Source of the DNA: an uncultured Fidelibacterota bacterium
Lineage (GTDB): Bacteria; Fidelibacterota; Marinisomatia; Marinisomatales; TCS55
Assembly: GCA_902581045.1 (NCBI GenBank)
Contig: CACHMU010000002.1
Location: forward strand, 1 to 64,000
Length of the DNA: 64,000 bases
Direction of reading: 5' to 3'
The first letter of the stretch is position 1. Every line of letters starts with the position of its first letter. The position numbers and the translations under genes were made by a program. Positions 9,363-18,620 of this stretch are shown here, piece by piece. A model generated the notes under the pieces. The model did no database searches. It worked only from the letters and a program-made list of their open reading frames with translations, and had not been told where the DNA came from.

Positions 9363-10262
9363 ATGCAAAAAAATAGTTTTCTATCATTGAATTCCAATTC
9401 AAACATGAAGTTATATATTTCTTTAGCTATAGCAATGTTTATTTGGGGAATTTCATGGCCAAGCGCAAAAGTTGTAGGCAAATATGCTGATGCAGAATTA
9501 ATTATGATTTGGCGCTTCTTTTTCGGCGCAATAACTATGGTTCCTATAATGTACCTATTAAAATTAAAGTTAAGTTGGCCCAAAAAAGCATTCAAATATG
9601 TTCTTATTGCTTCATTTTGCTTAGTTGGATATAACTATTATTATTTGAAAGGAACTCAATTAGGGATGGCCGGGATAGGTGGTGTTATTGTTCCTACTTT
9701 AAGCCCATTAGTGACGATTATATTAGCTAGTATAACTTTTAAACAACAAATTCAGAGAAGAGAAATTTTAGGAATTATTTTTGGGATTCTGGGGGGAATT
9801 ATTTTATTAAATATTTGGAATTTAAATTTAGACGATTTATCAAAATCTGGAAATCTATATTATATTAATGCAGCTATTATTTGGGCCGGCGCTACTATAT
9901 GTACTCAAAAAGCGAAATCAGAATTGAATGCGGTAAATTTCAGTATATGGCTTTATATAATTGCAATAATTATAGTTCTACCTATCACGCCAATAAATTC
10001 ACTTATGGATGTAATGAATTATGATTCGATTTTTTGGATGAACTTTATCGTTATATCATCACTGTCATTAGGTTTTGGAACAACGATTTTCTTTTTAGCT
10101 ACAATGAAAATAGGCTCAAATAAAACATCGTCATTCATGTATCTAGTCCCAATCAGTGCATTGGCATTCTCAGTCATCTTTCTAGGCGAAGAGCTCGCTT
10201 TAACAACAATTTTGGGTGGAAGTTTAGCTATATTAGGAGTATACTTGGTTAATCAGAAATAG
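9363..10262 (+). CDS. EamA/DMT-family inner-membrane transporter
   Basis: A 299-residue polytopic membrane protein with about ten hydrophobic helices arranged as two EamA repeats (about 15-145 and 165-297), the layout of drug/metabolite transporters such as RhaT, YdcZ or amino-acid exporters. The start may be 9363 or the second ATG at 9405 (MKLYISLAIAMFIWGISWP), which removes a polar 14-residue extension; a GGACGGA stretch lies before the first. It is the only rightward gene in the first 38 kb. The substrate is unknown. Its 3' end overlaps the convergent ybgC-like gene by 14 bases. Confidence 0.85.
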   Translation: MQKNSFLSLNSNSNMKLYISLAIAMFIWGISWPSAKVVGKYADAELIMIWRFFFGAITMVPIMYLLKLKLSWPKKAFKYVLIASFCLVGYNYYYLKGTQLGMAGIGGVIVPTLSPLVTIILASITFKQQIQRREILGIIFGILGGIILLNIWNLNLDDLSKSGNLYYINAAIIWAGATICTQKAKSELNAVNFSIWLYIIAIIIVLPITPINSLMDVMNYDSIFWMNFIVISSLSLGFGTTIFFLATMKIGSNKTSSFMYLVPISALAFSVIFLGEELALTTILGGSLAILGVYLVNQK

Positions 10263-10662
10263 CAGAGTTTAATTTATCCAAAAAAAACTGCGGTGGGCGC
10301 TTAGGCTTACCTTCTTTACCTATAAAAGCATGAATAGTGTGACCTTCAGCTAGAAGCCTCTTATCTTTCTTCCTAAAAACTTTGTATATAATTTTTAATC
10401 TAGCAGGAGAAAAATTATTAATTTTTGTAGAAATGATAATTTGATCTTCAAAGCGAGCACCTTCTTTATATTCACATTTTGCTGAAACGACTGGAAGAAA
10501 AAATCCTTTTTTTTCAATTTCAGTAACAATCAAACCGATATTAGATAACAACTCGGTTCGAGCTTTTTCAAAGAATTCAAAATATCGAGAATAGTATACA
10601 ACACCCATTTGATCAATATCTTTATAATAAACTTTGGTATGATAATCAAATTTCACCATCAA
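10249..10662 (-). CDS. YbgC/4-hydroxybenzoyl-CoA thioesterase-family acyl-CoA thioesterase
   Basis: A 137-residue hotdog-fold protein that hydrolyses acyl-CoA thioesters. The active-site segment DIDQMGVVYYSRYFEFFEKA (catalytic aspartate in DQMG) is the YbgC signature. In many Gram-negatives ybgC precedes the tol-pal genes; here it follows accA with a four-base overlap, which points to fatty-acid or phospholipid metabolism. The start is ambiguous between two successive ATG codons. Confidence 0.9.
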   Translation of the reverse strand: MMVKFDYHTKVYYKDIDQMGVVYYSRYFEFFEKARTELLSNIGLIVTEIEKKGFFLPVVSAKCEYKEGARFEDQIIISTKINNFSPARLKIIYKVFRKKDKRLLAEGHTIHAFIGKEGKPKRPPQFFLDKLNSAISD

Positions 10663-11612
10663 GATTTTGAAAAAATTCCCATTTTATCATATCTATCTAT
10701 TCTTTTTTCTAGAAAATTATCAATTTTACTTTCTTGAATAAGCTTAATCTCGTTAAGGATAGCATTCTTTACTTTTTCGGCTATTTTTTCAAAATCTCTA
10801 TGTGCACCTCCTAATGGTTCTTTGATAATTTGATCACAGATACCCATTTTTTTTAGATCCTCAGGCATTACTCTCATTGCATCAGCTGCATCAGGTGCTT
10901 TTGCAGCATCACGCCATAAAATAGATGCACAACCTTCAGGGCTAATTACTGAATACCAAGTATTCTCAAGCATTAGCATCTTATCACATACGCCAATACC
11001 CAATGCTCCACCACTCGCTCCTTCACCAATAACAATTGATATTATTGGCACTTCTAATTTTGACATTTCTAATAAATTTTTAGCTATTGCTTCACCTTGA
11101 CCTCTTTCTTCGGCACCAAGGCCTGGGTATGCACCAGGAGTATCTAGAAAAGTAATTACTGGAAGCTCAAACTTTTCAGCTAATTTCATTAATCTTAATG
11201 CTTTGCGATATCCTTCTGGACGCATCATTCCAAAGTTCCGAAAAAGGTTTTCTTTCGTATTTTTACCTTTTTGCTGCCCAATAAAAACTACTTTTGTTTC
11301 TTTAATTCTTCCAATTCCACAAATTGCAGCTTTATCATCACCAAAATAGCGATCTCCATGTAATTCAATAAAATCATCTGATATATAATTAATATAATCT
11401 AAAGAAAGAGGCCTCTGAGGGTGGCGAGCCAACTGAACGCGATCCCATCGAGAAAGATTAGAAAAAATTTCTTTAATAGTTGTTTTTCTAGTTGCTTCTA
11501 AAGATAATAACTCTGAAGATTGTTTTTCTGATGACTTATCATTTTTTAATTCTAAAATTTTTAAGTCAATTTCTTGAATTGGCTTTTCAAAATCTAAGTA
11601 ATAATCTGACAT
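10659..11612 (-). CDS. accA: Acetyl-CoA carboxylase carboxyltransferase subunit alpha
   Basis: A 317-residue subunit that, with AccD, transfers carboxyl from biotin on BCCP to acetyl-CoA, the committed step of fatty-acid synthesis. It has the AccA N-terminal helix (LDFEKPIQEIDLKILELK), ARHPQRPLSLDYI, and the oxyanion-forming glycines in EGASGGALGIGVCDKML. AccD, AccB and AccC are not in the window. It follows the glycosyltransferase gene by 18 bases and is coupled to the thioesterase gene. Confidence 0.96.
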   Translation of the reverse strand: MSDYYLDFEKPIQEIDLKILELKNDKSSEKQSSELLSLEATRKTTIKEIFSNLSRWDRVQLARHPQRPLSLDYINYISDDFIELHGDRYFGDDKAAICGIGRIKETKVVFIGQQKGKNTKENLFRNFGMMRPEGYRKALRLMKLAEKFELPVITFLDTPGAYPGLGAEERGQGEAIAKNLLEMSKLEVPIISIVIGEGASGGALGIGVCDKMLMLENTWYSVISPEGCASILWRDAAKAPDAADAMRVMPEDLKKMGICDQIIKEPLGGAHRDFEKIAEKVKNAILNEIKLIQESKIDNFLEKRIDRYDKMGIFSKS

Positions 11613-11630
11613 AACTGAATTTAGATATTA

Positions 11631-12347
11631 TTATTTATTCCAACCAAAGATTCGCCAAATTCTCAATCTCCATACCATCCATATTGCTTCAAACATAATT
11701 TTTCTACTCATTTTTGATTGGCCAATAGTTCGATCTATAAAAATAATTGGGTGTTCAACCAATTTAAATCCTTTGATCCATGCTCTAAAATTCATTTCAA
11801 TCTGAAAAGAATATCCGGATGATTTTACATTATCTAAATCAATAGACGCTAGGACCTTTCGCTTCCAAACTTTAAAACCACCAGTTGCATCTCTAAGGGG
11901 CATACCTGTAATAATTCTAGAATATAAGTTTGCACCATAACTTAATATTAATCTTCTAATTGGCCATTTTACTACACTAACACCATCTATATATCTACTG
12001 CCAATTGAAAGATCGTAATTTTTTAATAATTTTTTCATTTGCTCAATTTCTTTTGGATGATGTGACATATCTGCATCCATTTGAGCTATTGCTTCAAAGT
12101 CTCGCTCTAAAGCCCATTTAAACCCAAAGATATAAGCTTTACCCAACCCATTCTTTTTATCTCTTACTACCAGGTGTAGATTAGAATAAGTTTTTTTTAA
12201 CTCTCTAACTATATCAGCCGTCCCATCTGGAGAGTTATCATCAATTATAAGCATATGATAGTTATGATCTCTAACAAATACTTCATGAATTATTGTTGAA
12301 ATATTATCTTTTTCATTATAGGTAGGTGATATTATTAATGTCTTCAT
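11631..12347 (-). CDS. Polyprenol-phosphate glycosyltransferase (dolichyl-phosphate mannosyltransferase-like, GT2)
   Basis: A 238-residue GT-A glycosyltransferase of family 2. It shows PTYNEKDNI, LIIDDNSPDGTADIV, the AQMDADMSHHP metal-binding aspartates (DAD) and the DATGGFKVWKRKVL acceptor loop typical of bacterial polyprenol monophosphomannose synthases. There is no C-terminal transmembrane extension, so it is the short soluble or peripheral form acting on the cytoplasmic face with undecaprenyl phosphate. The donor sugar is not determined by sequence. The start overlaps the rfbD stop by four bases. Confidence 0.88.
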   Translation of the reverse strand: MKTLIISPTYNEKDNISTIIHEVFVRDHNYHMLIIDDNSPDGTADIVRELKKTYSNLHLVVRDKKNGLGKAYIFGFKWALERDFEAIAQMDADMSHHPKEIEQMKKLLKNYDLSIGSRYIDGVSVVKWPIRRLILSYGANLYSRIITGMPLRDATGGFKVWKRKVLASIDLDNVKSSGYSFQIEMNFRAWIKGFKLVEHPIIFIDRTIGQSKMSRKIMFEAIWMVWRLRIWRIFGWNK

Positions 12348-13207
12348 ATTGATAATTGTTTACGAATTTCTTTAAGACAAGTTTCAACAGATTTAGGTTT
12401 AATTTCTAGTTCAGATTCAATTTTTTCTGTTAATAATCCACTTTTCATTGGGCGAGGTGCTTTTTGCCTTAAATCGGCAGTTGATATTGGTGAAATTAAT
12501 GAGCCATCAAGTTCAAAAACTTGAGCTATTAACTGTGAAAATTCAAATCGATTTAAAATATCTTTATCTGCATAGTGAAATAAACCGTATACTTCATTCT
12601 CAATTAGCAATTGAATTATTTCTGAAAGAGAGTTTGTCCAAGTAGGATTGTTCCATTGATCATCAACCACATTAATTGACTTTTTATTAATAAGTGATTC
12701 AACAATCCATTTAAGGAAACTAGCTTTGGTATTTTTTGAAAAACTATATATAACATTCGATCGTAGGATAGTGAATTTAGAATGATTATTCATAAGCCAA
12801 TTTTCAGCTTCAAGCTTAGTTTTACCATATATAGATATGGGATTGGTTTTATCATTTTCACTATAAGGGCCACTTTTACCATCAAAAACATAATCTGTAG
12901 AAATCTGAATAAAATGGCCCGTAAAATGTTTACATAAATTTTTTACACCATCAACATTAATTCTATAAGCATTCTCAATATCTACCTCGCACTGATCAAC
13001 ATCAGTCAATGCAGCTAGATTTACTATTGTATCAGGGGATTTTTTATCTAAAACTGTTTTTACAGATTTTTGCTCTATTACATCGAGTTTAATTCCACTA
13101 TCTGATGGGTGAAGTCCACTTAATATTAATTCAAAATTATTTTTTAATAATTCTGAGCAAGATTTACCCAATTGTCCAAATGCACCTGTTATTAGTACGG
13201 ATTTCAT
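12344..13207 (-). CDS. rfbD: dTDP-4-dehydrorhamnose reductase-family protein
   Basis: A 287-residue extended short-chain dehydrogenase. Visible are the NAD(P)-binding GAFGQLGKS near the N-terminus, the INLAALTDVDQCE region, QISTDYVFDGKSGPYSE and the catalytic SIYGKTKLEAE (Y-x-x-x-K). It fits RfbD, which makes dTDP-L-rhamnose for surface polysaccharide. RfbA, B and C are not in the window, so another NDP-sugar reduction remains possible. It lies 5 bases after the DUF4837 gene. Confidence 0.85.
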   Translation of the reverse strand: MKSVLITGAFGQLGKSCSELLKNNFELILSGLHPSDSGIKLDVIEQKSVKTVLDKKSPDTIVNLAALTDVDQCEVDIENAYRINVDGVKNLCKHFTGHFIQISTDYVFDGKSGPYSENDKTNPISIYGKTKLEAENWLMNNHSKFTILRSNVIYSFSKNTKASFLKWIVESLINKKSINVVDDQWNNPTWTNSLSEIIQLLIENEVYGLFHYADKDILNRFEFSQLIAQVFELDGSLISPISTADLRQKAPRPMKSGLLTEKIESELEIKPKSVETCLKEIRKQLSI

Positions 13208-13212
13208 TATGA

Positions 13213-14229
13213 TTAATCTATAGGAATAGTTTCAAAGGTATGTGCAATAATATCAACTTGACGTAAAAGTAAATATTTGTCCCTACCGGGGTGAAAAATC
13301 ATTGAATGAATAAAAAATGATCTATCAGTTAATTCATCATAAAAGAGGTATGATATAAATGGTCCACCTTGTGCTTCTTCTATACTTTCCCACAAACCCG
13401 AGATTTTCCAAGCACCATAATCTTTAAAAGTAACTGGTTCAATTTTTAATAAAAAGTCTGAATACCTTATATTTTTAAAATATTTTAAAGGTAACTCCGT
13501 TACATAAGAATGAACTGAACTTGAGTCAGAAAAGACTAATCCATCTTCCCACTTTACAGCAAGCCATCTATAGGGAATATCACGTCCCATCCAAAAAAAC
13601 TTCCCTTCTGAACTATCCCGTATGACTGTATAACCCCAGGGAATTTTAAGTGTCCAATTATATTTTTCAGATAAAGATTCTTCTAAATCTTTTTGCCGAG
13701 TTGACCCCTCAAAAAGATGAACACTTTGTCTCTTTATTAATAAATCATCATATTGTTTTTTTAACCAGGGACCTTGATCGATACTCTGCTCAATGATTTT
13801 ATTTTTATTCGGACCATTTATTATTAGGTAATTTTGATCACGCGAAAAAATATTTTTTGAAAAAATAAGCTGATTATTACCTTCTATACTAGATATGTAC
13901 TGATCATTGGTAAGAATTTTTTTAACTAGCCTTGTTCCAAAATTACTGGAATCTGTTCCTATTGCAGCTATAATAACATTAACATGTGATTTAATATCAT
14001 TAAAATTCTCTGGGTCTACCCATATAGTTTTATAATATGGTTCTGGCTGAGGAGTATAAAGTGTATCATCAAATATGATAGATAATATTGATCTAATATC
14101 ATCTCTATCGTCAAAAGATGATACTAATACCAATTCATTATCTGCACCCTCAGCCCGGGGCTTTGATAATTCACATCCATATAAAATAATTATTAAAACG
14201 GGCAAATATCTAATGATTAAATTTTTCAT
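13213..14229 (-). CDS. DUF4837-family lipoprotein
   Basis: A 338-residue protein with a lipoprotein signal (hydrophobic residues 7-17 ending at lipobox ILYGC, lipid-bearing cysteine at about 19). The body matches my memory of the DUF4837 family known from Bacteroidetes-like genomes: a LVLVSSFDDR start, a YTPQPEPYYK segment, W-G-Y-x-V-I-R-D in the middle and a closing LRQVDIIAHTFETI. No function is established for the family. It heads the rfbD-glycosyltransferase-accA-ybgC run. The 76 bases before it show no terminator. Confidence 0.7.
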   Translation of the reverse strand: MKNLIIRYLPVLIIILYGCELSKPRAEGADNELVLVSSFDDRDDIRSILSIIFDDTLYTPQPEPYYKTIWVDPENFNDIKSHVNVIIAAIGTDSSNFGTRLVKKILTNDQYISSIEGNNQLIFSKNIFSRDQNYLIINGPNKNKIIEQSIDQGPWLKKQYDDLLIKRQSVHLFEGSTRQKDLEESLSEKYNWTLKIPWGYTVIRDSSEGKFFWMGRDIPYRWLAVKWEDGLVFSDSSSVHSYVTELPLKYFKNIRYSDFLLKIEPVTFKDYGAWKISGLWESIEEAQGGPFISYLFYDELTDRSFFIHSMIFHPGRDKYLLLRQVDIIAHTFETIPID

Positions 14230-14305
14230 AATTAACTATCTTAAAATTAGCGTTTAAAAACTGGAATTCTACATAAAGAACAATAATAGTTTAATATATT
14301 TAATT

Positions 14306-15568
14306 TCAAAGGTTAGTCATAAATGAGATATGGATTTTCCCCATTGAAATATCACCAGGGAAACCTATACTAATATTATATGAAATTGATCCGTTATACT
14401 GTCGAATACCTACCCCATATGCTGAACTAATATTTGAAATAGGACTAAACGGAATATCTGTAAACAAAAATAGTTGCATTCGATCCAAAGAACCAGAAAT
14501 CCATTCTATAGTTTGAATCATAACCCAATCTGATGCGAACTGATTGTCGTGATATCCTCTTAATAATTTAGAACCGCCAAATTTTATTTTTTTTGAAGCA
14601 CTTAACTCACGATCATCAATCCAATTTCTTCCACCCCACATTGAAAAACGTAAAACACTACTATTTAATGTTTTATACTGATCTAATTGAAAATATGAAT
14701 CTATTATTTGTGTTTTTCCAAAAATATCATTTTGATGACCAATATTTAAATTCCATACCCAATATTTACCTAAATAAGGTAACCAACGATTATTTCTTTT
14801 ATCACCTTTTAATCCAATACCAATAGATGTAGAATTGAATTTATTATTTAAATAAAAGTTCCTACTACTTTCAGTTTTTCCACCAAATCTCCACTGGCCT
14901 AATGGACCAATAAAAGTCAATAATGCTGTTTTTGACTCTATATAATAGTTTTTTTCATAGAATTCTTGATCAAAACTTATAATTGAACCGAATGGCAAGT
15001 TAAATAATATTGGAAACTCAACAGTTAATCCAATCAAACGAGATTGTGAATCAGGCTGTCTCCAAAGTAAATCAACTATATTTCCCTTTTCTCTAAAATT
15101 TTCTAAATGCAAATCAAGTTCACCAGTAGTTATCCATTCTCCTTTATTATCTCTACTAGCACCCAATATTCCACCTATATGGCTTTTAAAAATTGGATTC
15201 ACATTTAATATGGCTGCTATTCTTTCATTGTCATATTTTGCAAATGATATAGAAGATGCATTTTTTAAAAATGGGTAAGCCTCCTCAATAGAATTTAATT
15301 GGCCAAAAACTTGATTAGCATTTGAGAACCCTTTAATTGAATAAAATAGGCGGTTTAAGGTATTTTTTTCTATTTTATTGTTAGATATTAAGTAAATGGA
15401 ATCTAGTTGTACACTATTAGATACATGTCTATATGTACCATTTTCAAAAAGGTAATAATCACCCCATTCGCCTTTTGTTTGAAGGTTATTATAAAGTTGA
15501 GATTCAATCTCTTGTGAATTAACAAAGGTAACAAAAAAAAACAATATATTTAACTTAGAAATGCGCAC
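14306..15568 (-). CDS. Omp85-superfamily (BamA/TamA-like) outer-membrane barrel protein
   Basis: About 420 residues, predicted outer-membrane beta-barrel with a short N-terminal region. I place the start at the GTG at 15566-15568, giving a compact signal peptide (VRISKLNILFFFVTFVNS, cleaved before QE); the ATG at 15634 would add 22 residues and overlap the upstream gene by 80 bases. Visible features: GGSKLLRGYHDNQF, which matches the (V/L)RG(F/Y) motif in loop 6 of Omp85 proteins, and WRQPDSQSRLIGLTVEFPI, which resembles first-barrel-strand segments of TamA-like proteins. It ends with alternating residues up to a terminal Leu (HISFMTNL), not the usual aromatic. At most one POTRA domain would fit. 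It follows the 1021-residue barrel protein with a 14-base overlap. Confidence 0.68.
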   Translation of the reverse strand: MRISKLNILFFFVTFVNSQEIESQLYNNLQTKGEWGDYYLFENGTYRHVSNSVQLDSIYLISNNKIEKNTLNRLFYSIKGFSNANQVFGQLNSIEEAYPFLKNASSISFAKYDNERIAAILNVNPIFKSHIGGILGASRDNKGEWITTGELDLHLENFREKGNIVDLLWRQPDSQSRLIGLTVEFPILFNLPFGSIISFDQEFYEKNYYIESKTALLTFIGPLGQWRFGGKTESSRNFYLNNKFNSTSIGIGLKGDKRNNRWLPYLGKYWVWNLNIGHQNDIFGKTQIIDSYFQLDQYKTLNSSVLRFSMWGGRNWIDDRELSASKKIKFGGSKLLRGYHDNQFASDWVMIQTIEWISGSLDRMQLFLFTDIPFSPISNISSAYGVGIRQYNGSISYNISIGFPGDISMGKIHISFMTNL

Positions 15569-18500
15569 GAATTTCAGCCTGAATTTTAAAAAAATTGTTA
15601 TATCGTTTATTATCCAAATAGAATATTGTTCCATTTAAAGATAATGATCGACTCAAAAGAATCGAAGCCGAGATGTTAGATTTTAAAGTCTGATTATCTG
15701 CAACTCCATTTAAAGCTTCAGGGGGCATATCTTTAAAGCCATTAGCCATATAATACTCAAGAGCACCTTCAATGCGTCCCTCTTTACCAATAAAATGTAG
15801 CCAACTAGTTTTCAAGCCATATGCATTAACATTTTTTGAATCAAGTTCTTTGTAAAATACACGGTCCTTATAGTAAATAAAACGAGATTCCCATTGAAAA
15901 TATCCTATTCTATTTTCCTTTAAACCAATCTCAGATGTAAATCCTGATATATTACGTTCAACAATCCTATCCTCCTGTGATGAAACTTGAGAATTACGTA
16001 ATTCAGCTAACAATATCAGATGTCTTGAATTATTTATCGATATTTGAGATTCACCGACTACAAGAGTATTGCCTCTTTTCTCCCACCCTCTTGTATCTAG
16101 GCCGCTAAAGTTTGTACGATTTTCATACCAAAAACGTAGGCGATTTGAATTTATTTTTTTTCTATGAATAATTTCATGCCGCTGAAAGTTTTGATATAAT
16201 TGAACGTTATGAATTTCTAATTGCTTGGCACAGCCCTCTATGGGGCCATGAAAATCTAAACGATTAATAAACCGATAGAGATAATTCTTTAATTTTTTAT
16301 TTTTTCTCTTTGAAAAATCAATCGTAAACCGAGCCAATCCATCCATTCGAAAACCTGATTCGTAATTCCCTGTAAATATTGTATGAGCAATATAATTTCC
16401 ATTTTGATCTCTAATATATTCATTTAATGATTTATCATATCTATAATGGCCAAAACCAATACCTACTGAATCATATACAACAGTCCTTGATTCATGGAGT
16501 GAGTTCTGTGCGTTTAATACAAAATCTAGCTTATAAGGACTAGATCTTTTCTTATAATTGACTAAAGCTCTTAAAGAATTAAAACTATCTTTATTTTGAC
16601 TTCGACTATCTTCTTGGATACGTTGACGAAAGATCCATTCCTGTTGCCACCCTGATGATTTGATATTTTTTATATCTAATTCAAAATATTTACCAGATTT
16701 TGTATGCTCCAAAATCTTTCTATCTTCTTTTGAAGCCATGAAATCACTTCTATTTCCCAAGCCTAAAGAATACAGCCAACTGTTCTTTGAAATATTCATT
16801 CCCATAAGAATATCGTCAAATCTATATCCTTGTTCTCTCGTTTCATGCGCATAATTAATAAAAGGATTAATTGAACCCTTCTGGAAAGAAATATGTGCAT
16901 CTAATTCGCGAAAGTTGATTTCAGATATTACCTGGTTAAAACTTATTGATGCTGATTTAATATCCTCTCCTCTATATATAAAATTTAACATTTGACGATC
17001 TCTCTTATGATTATTTTGCATTAATTGAAATAATTTAATTTGAGAATCTATTCTATCTCCTACTTGAATTTGAGAGGTAAAAGAAGTCATAGCTTCATCA
17101 ATATTCTCCTTTGGGTCTATTACATCCCAAGATTCATTGAAATTGACGTTCCTATCTCTACCTAAAGATCCAAATCCTTTTGAGTTTTTCCAAAACTCTA
17201 ATTTATAACCCAAATTTACCTGCCCCAATTCAAATAGATCCTTATCTAGGCCTATCCTAAATGCATTCCCATTGGATAGCGTATCAGAATTATTAGATAA
17301 TAAATTATTATTTTTTATTGAGAAAGCAGTCTCAGTAATAATCGACATCCCCTTTTTTAAATCTATGCTGGAATTAAATTGTAAAAGCTGATGCCCTTCA
17401 GGTGCTTTAATAGATCGACCAGGAGAAAATCTATCAATACTTTCTATATTATTCTGAATCCCAATATATTCATAGAATATCCGATCTTTTGTTGAAATCC
17501 TTCTAACATATAATCCATTAGGATCAGGACTAAATATGATAGTATATCTATCTTTTGATGGTACTGCAGTTGGTTTATAAATATATATATTATTAACTAA
17601 TTCATAATCTCCTAATGAATCTGGACTAATACCTGACTGATAGATTATATCCTTTGATTTAAAGGATTTTTTCTGAAGTTTTGATAAGACTGAGCCATTT
17701 ATATTATCTTTCTCATTTACATAAGTGAGATTATATTTAATATCTTTATTTAAGCTACCATTTATATCTGTTTCAAAATAATTTGATTTATATGTTGATT
17801 CACTATACTGGTATTCAATATCTATATCTGAATCAAAAAAAATTAAATTTTTTGGTGTAAATGTAAGTTCTCCGGAAGTGTAGTCAATTATATAGTCACG
17901 ATCTTGGCCCCTTTCCAATTGCAATCCATTTAACCATACTAATTCTGAACCAGCTGAAATAATTACATTTCTCATTCCATCTTTTGATGTTAAAAAATAT
18001 GGGCCTTGATGCCCATCCCTACCTTTCATTTCAATTCTATTATACTTACCCTTACTTTGGCCATATGTTGTCTTAATATCATAACTACTTCTATTTAAAT
18101 TATTTGTGATACCAACAATATTTCTATTCCCAGTATTGTATCTTCCATTGTTATTAGATATTGTTATATCACCTGCGACTAACTCAACTGATGGATGTGA
18201 AACTTTTAAATATATTTTATCTAATTCCTCTAAAGAAGCAGTTGTCCCATCAGGCTGGATAGGTATTGATTCATCTGTAACTATCCCTGCTATACTAGTC
18301 TTTTCATTTAATTTTCCTGCGATTTGAAATCGCAAACCACCATTTAACATCCCGGGTCCCTGGCTACTAAGTTCCAATCCTCTAAAAAATGTACCTGATG
18401 CATTTATCGGATAAAATTGTGTTTTTGAATAGTTATATTTTTTTTTAACTATTTTATCAGTTGAATCTTCCTCAATAACAATTAGTGTATCTAGATCTGG

Positions 18501-18620
18501 TAGATCATTAAGTATAGGTCCAATCTGCCTTTTAAAAGCACTTTGAGTTGAATCTTGTCCAAACAATAAAGAAAAAGCCAGGTAAAAGAAAAATACTTTA
18601 TTGTGAATTGATAATTTCAA
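15555..18620 (-). CDS. Large exported outer-membrane barrel-like protein (SprA-like elements), function unknown
   Basis: A 1021-residue protein with a signal peptide (VFFFYLAFSLLFG, cleavage near residue 21). After a short linker with acidic patches, most of the chain is amphipathic beta-strand with frequent aromatic residues and closing Phe (EIRAHF), the pattern of a very large outer-membrane barrel. The segment LNGLQLERGQDRDYIIDYTS followed by GELTFTPKNLIFFDSDIDIE (about 240-275) strongly recalls the repeated R-x-x-DY-x-IDY-x-x-G-x-ITF blocks of SprA, the type IX secretion translocon, but this protein is less than half SprA's size. I do not know a named family. It is sandwiched between a propeller protein (23-base overlap) and an Omp85-like protein (14-base overlap). 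Confidence 0.6.
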   Translation of the reverse strand: MKLSIHNKVFFFYLAFSLLFGQDSTQSAFKRQIGPILNDLPDLDTLIVIEEDSTDKIVKKKYNYSKTQFYPINASGTFFRGLELSSQGPGMLNGGLRFQIAGKLNEKTSIAGIVTDESIPIQPDGTTASLEELDKIYLKVSHPSVELVAGDITISNNNGRYNTGNRNIVGITNNLNRSSYDIKTTYGQSKGKYNRIEMKGRDGHQGPYFLTSKDGMRNVIISAGSELVWLNGLQLERGQDRDYIIDYTSGELTFTPKNLIFFDSDIDIEYQYSESTYKSNYFETDINGSLNKDIKYNLTYVNEKDNINGSVLSKLQKKSFKSKDIIYQSGISPDSLGDYELVNNIYIYKPTAVPSKDRYTIIFSPDPNGLYVRRISTKDRIFYEYIGIQNNIESIDRFSPGRSIKAPEGHQLLQFNSSIDLKKGMSIITETAFSIKNNNLLSNNSDTLSNGNAFRIGLDKDLFELGQVNLGYKLEFWKNSKGFGSLGRDRNVNFNESWDVIDPKENIDEAMTSFTSQIQVGDRIDSQIKLFQLMQNNHKRDRQMLNFIYRGEDIKSASISFNQVISEINFRELDAHISFQKGSINPFINYAHETREQGYRFDDILMGMNISKNSWLYSLGLGNRSDFMASKEDRKILEHTKSGKYFELDIKNIKSSGWQQEWIFRQRIQEDSRSQNKDSFNSLRALVNYKKRSSPYKLDFVLNAQNSLHESRTVVYDSVGIGFGHYRYDKSLNEYIRDQNGNYIAHTIFTGNYESGFRMDGLARFTIDFSKRKNKKLKNYLYRFINRLDFHGPIEGCAKQLEIHNVQLYQNFQRHEIIHRKKINSNRLRFWYENRTNFSGLDTRGWEKRGNTLVVGESQISINNSRHLILLAELRNSQVSSQEDRIVERNISGFTSEIGLKENRIGYFQWESRFIYYKDRVFYKELDSKNVNAYGLKTSWLHFIGKEGRIEGALEYYMANGFKDMPPEALNGVADNQTLKSNISASILLSRSLSLNGTIFYLDNKRYNNFFKIQAEIRAHF